The notes under the pieces are model-generated. The model made no database searches. It had not been told where the DNA came from and saw only the letters and a list, made by a program, of their open reading frames with translations. Shown one piece after another: positions 6,139-9,541 of a DNA stretch of 9,541 nt. The stretch's first letter is position 1, and each line of letters starts with the position of its first letter. Origin of the DNA: an uncultured Eubacteriales bacterium (GTDB taxonomy: Bacteria > Bacillota > Clostridia > Oscillospirales > Acutalibacteraceae); contig OMPZ01000074.1 in the NCBI GenBank assembly GCA_900313125.1, forward strand, positions 1 through 9,541, given 5' to 3'. The position numbers and the translations under genes are program-made.

Positions 6139-9100
6139 TTATGCTCTTTGAGTGTTTCTGCTGCTGCCCTTTTCTCTCTTTCTTGTAACGATGAACACGA
6201 TTCCCAGAGCTGCCAGTACAACTGCGGCTATTGAACCGAAGAAGAGCGGTCTGTTGGTGACGTAGCGGACACCAAGGTTCGTTGTTACATAGAAATTGCT
6301 GATCTCTTCGGTGCACTCGTTGCCTGCGCTGTCGACTGCAACTACCTTGAGCTCGTGCGCGTGTGTCGAATCGCCTGAAATATCGAAGGTGATATCGTCG
6401 CCCTTGGCAATGAGATCGGAAAGCGTTGATTCGTTCATTTCGAGGACCTGATTGCCGTCGAGGAATACTGTAACGAGAGCAAGTCTGAGGTTATCGCTTG
6501 CGGAAAGAAGTACGCTCAGGTTGTCAACAGCGTATGTTTTGCCGCTTTCGAGGTTCTTGACGTTGATTATCGGGATAGTACTGTCAATACCGAAATTGAA
6601 CTCCATATTCTTCGTATCAAGCGAGTTCGCCGCATAGTTGCCTGCATCGTCCTCGGACTGAATGGTGATCTTGTATGCAGCGTCATCTTCAAAGTTCTTC
6701 TTGAAGATAACGTACTCATACTTGTACCACTTTCCGTCGCCGCCGCTCACGTTGACCTGATAGTCATCCTTTTCTTTGAGCTCTATGGCGTCGTTGTTCT
6801 TGAAGAGTGTTACGGAGTATCTCGTCAGCTTGTTTACGTTCGTCTCGGTAAGCACGATATCGATAGGCGACTTCGAGTACTTGCCTCTGATAGATTCTGC
6901 CTTGTCGCTGACCGAATAAGTCGAACCGAAACGGTTAACGGAGAATTTGATCTGCTGCGTTGTGGAATTGCCTGCCATATCGACAAGTGCAGCCGTCAGC
7001 GTGTAGATATCGTCCGCCGACTTTTCAACGGGGAAGTTGTCGAAGGTGAATACTCTGCCGTTGTGGATATCGCTGTACTTGCCCGCGGGAGTGATAACGC
7101 CCCTGTTAGAGCCGGAGAGCGCGATACTCATGTTGCTGCTGTTGAAGTTTGTGTCGGAGCAGGTAACGACAGGGATAACGTCGCCCTTGTTTGCCGACTC
7201 GTTCTTAACACCCGTAATGCTTACCTTCGGAGCGGTAAGATCGACTGTGAATTTAAACGGAGCCGTCTGAGCCGAAGCGTCAACGCCTGCGTTTGCGTTG
7301 TTCGCCATATCTCTCATGCTAAGCTCAACAGAGTAAAGCGCGTCGCTCGAGAAGGTGATAACTGCCGTATGAGTATTGCCCGAGCCGCTCCACGAGCCGA
7401 TAGACGGAGCAGTTGCAGCCGCGCCGTCATTAGAAGCCGATACGTTGACGTTAACTCTCGACGCGTTGAAGTTGTGTTCGTTGATCGTAACAGTAGCGGT
7501 ACGTCCCTTGTTGAAGTAGCTGCCGTTTGCCGCGCTGTTGTTGTCATAACGAATACTCATCGTCGGGATTGTTTTGTCGATCGTAAAGCTTGTCGGAGCA
7601 ACGCTGCCGCTTGCATAGTTCTTTGATGTGCAGGCATTTCCTGCAAGGTCGGTATAACTGATATCGAAGGTGTAGTCGCCGTCGGCGCTGTATCTGATCT
7701 GAGCCGTATGAACGGTGTCGTCGCCGTTGTAAGAGCCTGTGCTCGTGCTCCAGCCCGAGACAGACGGAATGTAGCCGTCGGTGTTTGTGATCTTTACGCC
7801 TGCCGTTGCCGCTGACGGATCGAAGTTGCGCTCTGTGATGCTGATCGTAGCAACACGGTCGCTGTTGAAATAACTGCCGCTGTCTGCGGAGTTGTTGTCG
7901 TAAGAGATGTTGATAACAGGTCTTGTCGTGTCGATCTTCACTACAGTATAGCCCTTCGAGCCCTGCTGTGAGTTGTCGCCGGAGTTGCCTGCGTTATCTG
8001 TAGCATAAACAACGATCTGGATATTGTTGCTGTTGTTTAAGCTACTGTCGATCTTGATCTTGCCCTGCCACGACTGTAAGAGGTCGCTCTGCTTCGGGTT
8101 GATGCCCTTGAACTGATAAAGCTCGCCCGTCTGTGTGGGAGTGTTCGGGGAAGCGCTGTCTCTGTCGAAGATGCTGTAGGTGATCGTTTTGAGACCGGAG
8201 TATGTGCCGTTGGTGAGCGGATCGTCTACTCTGATATCCACGTTTACATCGCCGTTATAAATGCCGTTGCGCGGATATTCCGGATTGACCGTGATCTCGG
8301 GAGCTACGACCTCGTCGAGCGGATGCTGATCGTCTACGATAAGACCGTTGGTACCTACATAGTAGTAGTTGCCGGCGTTATCGACGATCCTTAAATATAC
8401 TGTGAACTGTCTGTTCGCGCCGACCGTGAAATCTTCAAACGGCGTCCATACGCCTACATTGTCAAGATCTGCCGCTGTGAGCGCTTCCGTAGCGTCTGCC
8501 GCGTTTGAAGAGACCGTCATGTAGTAGTCTACGCTTGCGATCGGCGATGTGCGGTCTGCCGAGGTAGATGTCAGCGAGATGCTTCTGTTGGACCAGAAGC
8601 CGAACATGAGCTGATCCACGAGAGACGTCCATGTTTCTTTTCTGCCCTCTGCCGATTCAGCCGTTACCGAGCCGGTCGGTCTTGTCTTGTCCACGGTGAA
8701 CTTAAACGGCGCTGTCTGACCGCCTGTGAATATGCCGCTGTTCTCGTTATCGGCGTTATCTGTGTAAGACATATCAAACGTGTAGTTCGCGTCTGCCGCG
8801 TAGTCGATAACTGCTGTATGTACAGCGTCGTCGGGCGTTGTGCCCTCTGTCGTTACCCAGTCGCTGATAGTGCAGCTGTTGTTTACAGCCTTGCCGCTTA
8901 TATCCTCCGATGTGATCTTAATGCCATTTGTAGCTTTGTCCTTATCGAAGTGATCCGTTCTTTCCCTTACCGTTACGGTAGCCTTTCTCGATGTGAAATA
9001 GCCTTCTACCGCGTTCGGGTTTGACGTATCGTCATAAGCGACGCTTATCTGAGGTCTTGTGAGGTCGATGTCGATCTCACGGCTTACGGTATTTTCGTTG

Positions 9101-9541
9101 TCGGCATTGTCGACAGCTCTTACGAAGATCTCTGTCTTGCCGTTGTTGTTCGGCTTCGGGTCGATAACGAACTCGATCGAACGCTGTTCCTGAAGCTCGT
9201 CGTGTGTAGGAGCGGATGCCGTAAATGTATAGAGAACGCCTTCCTCTGTCTTTACGCCATTGTGCTCTACCCAGTAGCTTACTTCCCTGATGCCAGAGTA
9301 AGGAGCCTTGTCGGAAACCTCTGTAGTGATCTTGATGCCGTCCTCATATTTAAGACCGTAAATGCCGTTGCCGTTAGGCTCTTCCGGATAAATACCTATC
9401 TTACAGGGAACGTCATCAGCGATAAAGCCGTTGGAATTTACATAAGTGTAGTTGCCTGCCTGGTCTGTGATCTTGAGATAAATGGTAAACCGCTCGTTCG
9501 GCGAGATACCCTTTGTCGCGATCACGGACGATTTGTAGGGA
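6139..9541 (-). CDS. Large Ig-like repeat surface protein with C-terminal membrane anchor, 5' end outside window
   Basis: The last 1133 residues or so of a cell-surface protein built of tandem bacterial Ig-like beta domains. The motif D-x-A-G-N, or a close variant, recurs about ten times (residues near 21, 139, 257, 382, 510, 626, 739, 849, 959, 1065, numbered from the GTG at 9525), each near the end of a domain. D-x-T-x-P linkers (IDLTRP 153-158, VDKTRP 278-283, IDTTRP 531-536, IDKTIP 649-654, VDLTAP 761-766) open the next domain. The C-terminus has NRPLFFGSIAAVV and a hydrophobic stretch (about 1092-1114), then a basic tail TRKREK, but no LPxTG sortase motif. The frame stays open through 9541 and the GTG at 9525 lies inside a repeat, so it is not the true start. 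No catalytic domain is visible. Likely roles are adhesion, stalk or presentation of an N-terminal binding domain; this is inferred. Confidence 0.85.
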   Translation of the reverse strand, partial: PYKSSVIATKGISPNERFTIYLKITDQAGNYTYVNSNGFIADDVPCKIGIYPEEPNGNGIYGLKYEDGIKITTEVSDKAPYSGIREVSYWVEHNGVKTEEGVLYTFTASAPTHDELQEQRSIEFVIDPKPNNNGKTEIFVRAVDNADNENTVSREIDIDLTRPQISVAYDDTSNPNAVEGYFTSRKATVTVRERTDHFDKDKATNGIKITSEDISGKAVNNSCTISDWVTTEGTTPDDAVHTAVIDYAADANYTFDMSYTDNADNENSGIFTGGQTAPFKFTVDKTRPTGSVTAESAEGRKETWTSLVDQLMFGFWSNRSISLTSTSADRTSPIASVDYYMTVSSNAADATEALTAADLDNVGVWTPFEDFTVGANRQFTVYLRIVDNAGNYYYVGTNGLIVDDQHPLDEVVAPEITVNPEYPRNGIYNGDVNVDIRVDDPLTNGTYSGLKTITYSIFDRDSASPNTPTQTGELYQFKGINPKQSDLLQSWQGKIKIDSSLNNSNNIQIVVYATDNAGNSGDNSQQGSKGYTVVKIDTTRPVINISYDNNSADSGSYFNSDRVATISITERNFDPSAATAGVKITNTDGYIPSVSGWSTSTGSYNGDDTVHTAQIRYSADGDYTFDISYTDLAGNACTSKNYASGSVAPTSFTIDKTIPTMSIRYDNNSAANGSYFNKGRTATVTINEHNFNASRVNVNVSASNDGAAATAPSIGSWSGSGNTHTAVITFSSDALYSVELSMRDMANNANAGVDASAQTAPFKFTVDLTAPKVSITGVKNESANKGDVIPVVTCSDTNFNSSNMSIALSGSNRGVITPAGKYSDIHNGRVFTFDNFPVEKSADDIYTLTAALVDMAGNSTTQQIKFSVNRFGSTYSVSDKAESIRGKYSKSPIDIVLTETNVNKLTRYSVTLFKNNDAIELKEKDDYQVNVSGGDGKWYKYEYVIFKKNFEDDAAYKITIQSEDDAGNYAANSLDTKNMEFNFGIDSTIPIINVKNLESGKTYAVDNLSVLLSASDNLRLALVTVFLDGNQVLEMNESTLSDLIAKGDDITFDISGDSTHAHELKVVAVDSAGNECTEEISNFYVTTNLGVRYVTNRPLFFGSIAAVVLAALGIVFIVTRKREKGSSRNTQRA
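6184..6252 (-). other. C-terminal transmembrane anchor of the surface protein
   Basis: This segment encodes a hydrophobic helix of about 23 residues, followed by TRKREKGSSRNTQRA. The arrangement of beta domains, a short V-R-Y-V-T-N-R-P-L-F-F linker, membrane helix and basic tail gives an outside-facing protein with a cytoplasmic C-terminus. No sortase signal precedes the helix. Confidence 0.75.
6937..7242 (-). repeat. Degenerate fourth A-type Ig-like domain
   Basis: Residues about 762-863 of the surface protein open with DLTAPKVSI and close with VDMAGN and a strand, following the A-type plan. They lack the Y-D-N-N-S...G-Y-F and H-T-A-x-I blocks. The domain keeps the TNFN turn that matches RNFD/HNFN in the better copies. 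Confidence 0.5.
7243..7578 (-). repeat. Third A-type Ig-like domain, adjacent to its closest copy
   Basis: Residues 650-761 of the surface protein repeat the preceding domain: SIRYDNNSAANGSYFN matches SYDNNSADSGSYFN, EHNFN matches ERNFD, and HTAVITFSSD matches HTAQIRYSADGD. It is tandem with the A domain at 7579-7932 without an intervening B or C domain. The similarity is also plain in DNA, for example 7509-7553 against 7863-7907. Confidence 0.75.
7579..8688 (-). repeat. Complete C-B-A supermodule of the surface protein
   Basis: Residues 280-649 hold three different domains in order. C runs about 280-403 and ends RQFTVYLRIVDNAGNYYYVG, then TNGLIVDD. B runs about 404-531 with GIYNGDVNVDIRV and IVVYATDNAGN. 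A runs about 532-649 with ISYDNNSADSGSYFN and HTAQIRYSADGDYTFDISYT. The same order appears in the upstream partial copy at 8689-9541. Confidence 0.75.
8689..9541 (-). repeat. Partial C-B-A supermodule of the surface protein, cut by the window edge
   Basis: Holds the tail of a C domain (ERFTIYLKITDQAGNYTYVN, then SNGFIADD), a full B domain (about 41-153, with NGIYGLKYEDGIKITTEV) and a full A domain (about 154-279, with HTAVIDYAADANYTFDMSYT). Matching points in the two supermodules lie 361 residues apart in C and 378 residues apart at the TRP start of A. Confidence 0.7.

Noticed and set aside
6118..6140. GAC-TCGCT/AGCGA-GTC symmetry just after the surface-protein stop as a terminator
   Set aside because: Short and bulged, and no T-run follows on the minus strand; the hairpin at 6005-6045 is far stronger.
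7063..7626. 187-residue plus-strand frame inside the Ig-like gene
   Set aside because: Shadow of the repeat gene; rich in Arg, Val and Cys with no family resemblance.
6937..9541. CRISPR-like or phage-like array suggested by repeated short blocks
   Set aside because: The repeats lie in one long reading frame, are protein-domain sized and differ in sequence, as expected for tandem Ig-like domains.

Overview
The window looks like chromosomal DNA from an anaerobic, gut-type Firmicute, most likely in the Ruminococcus/Oscillospiraceae area. This is inferred from strong GGAGG-type ribosome sites, a consensus TATAAT promoter, the kinds of protein families present, and a TGAAGAATGA-type intergenic repeat that I recall from such genomes. 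Base composition is balanced. I see no RNA gene, CRISPR array, transposase, phage gene or origin.

Layout, left to right. The 3' half of a plus-strand gene for a two-domain PPK2 (polyphosphate:AMP phosphotransferase) runs in from the left edge and ends at 846. A strong, probably bidirectional hairpin terminator (859-894) and a short A-rich repeat separate it from everything else, which is all on the minus strand. Reading the minus strand in its own direction (right to left): (i) a very large surface protein of repeated Ig-like domains enters from the right edge and ends at 6139 with a C-terminal membrane anchor; (ii) a 41-base hairpin (6005-6045) ends that transcript; (iii) a clear promoter (5933-5961), overlaid by inverted repeats that could be operators, drives three overlapping genes. 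These encode a GlpA-like FAD dehydrogenase with a BFD-type 2Fe-2S tail, an FAD/NAD(P)-linked oxidoreductase, and a small four-cysteine DUF1667 protein; (iv) after a 160-base gap come a ProX/YbaK-type aminoacyl-tRNA deacylase and, 18 bases later, an LtrA-family membrane protein that starts at TTG.

How the genes may work together. The three redox genes overlap by 8 and 4 bases and almost certainly make one complex. The first subunit would oxidise a substrate (glycerol-3-phosphate is the best guess, by analogy with GlpABC) and pass electrons to the FAD/NAD(P) subunit. The DUF1667 protein could be an added iron-sulfur carrier. No glycerol kinase, glycerol facilitator or GlpC is present, so the substrate is not settled by context. 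The deacylase (tRNA proofreading) and LtrA appear co-transcribed, but no functional link is obvious.

No wholly new system stands out. The points most worth a second look are the resemblance of DUF1667 to the iron-sulfur domain of molybdopterin oxidoreductases, the two-level repeat structure of the surface protein, the symmetric elements at the redox operon promoter, and the LtrA TTG start with an overlapping two-codon reading frame.
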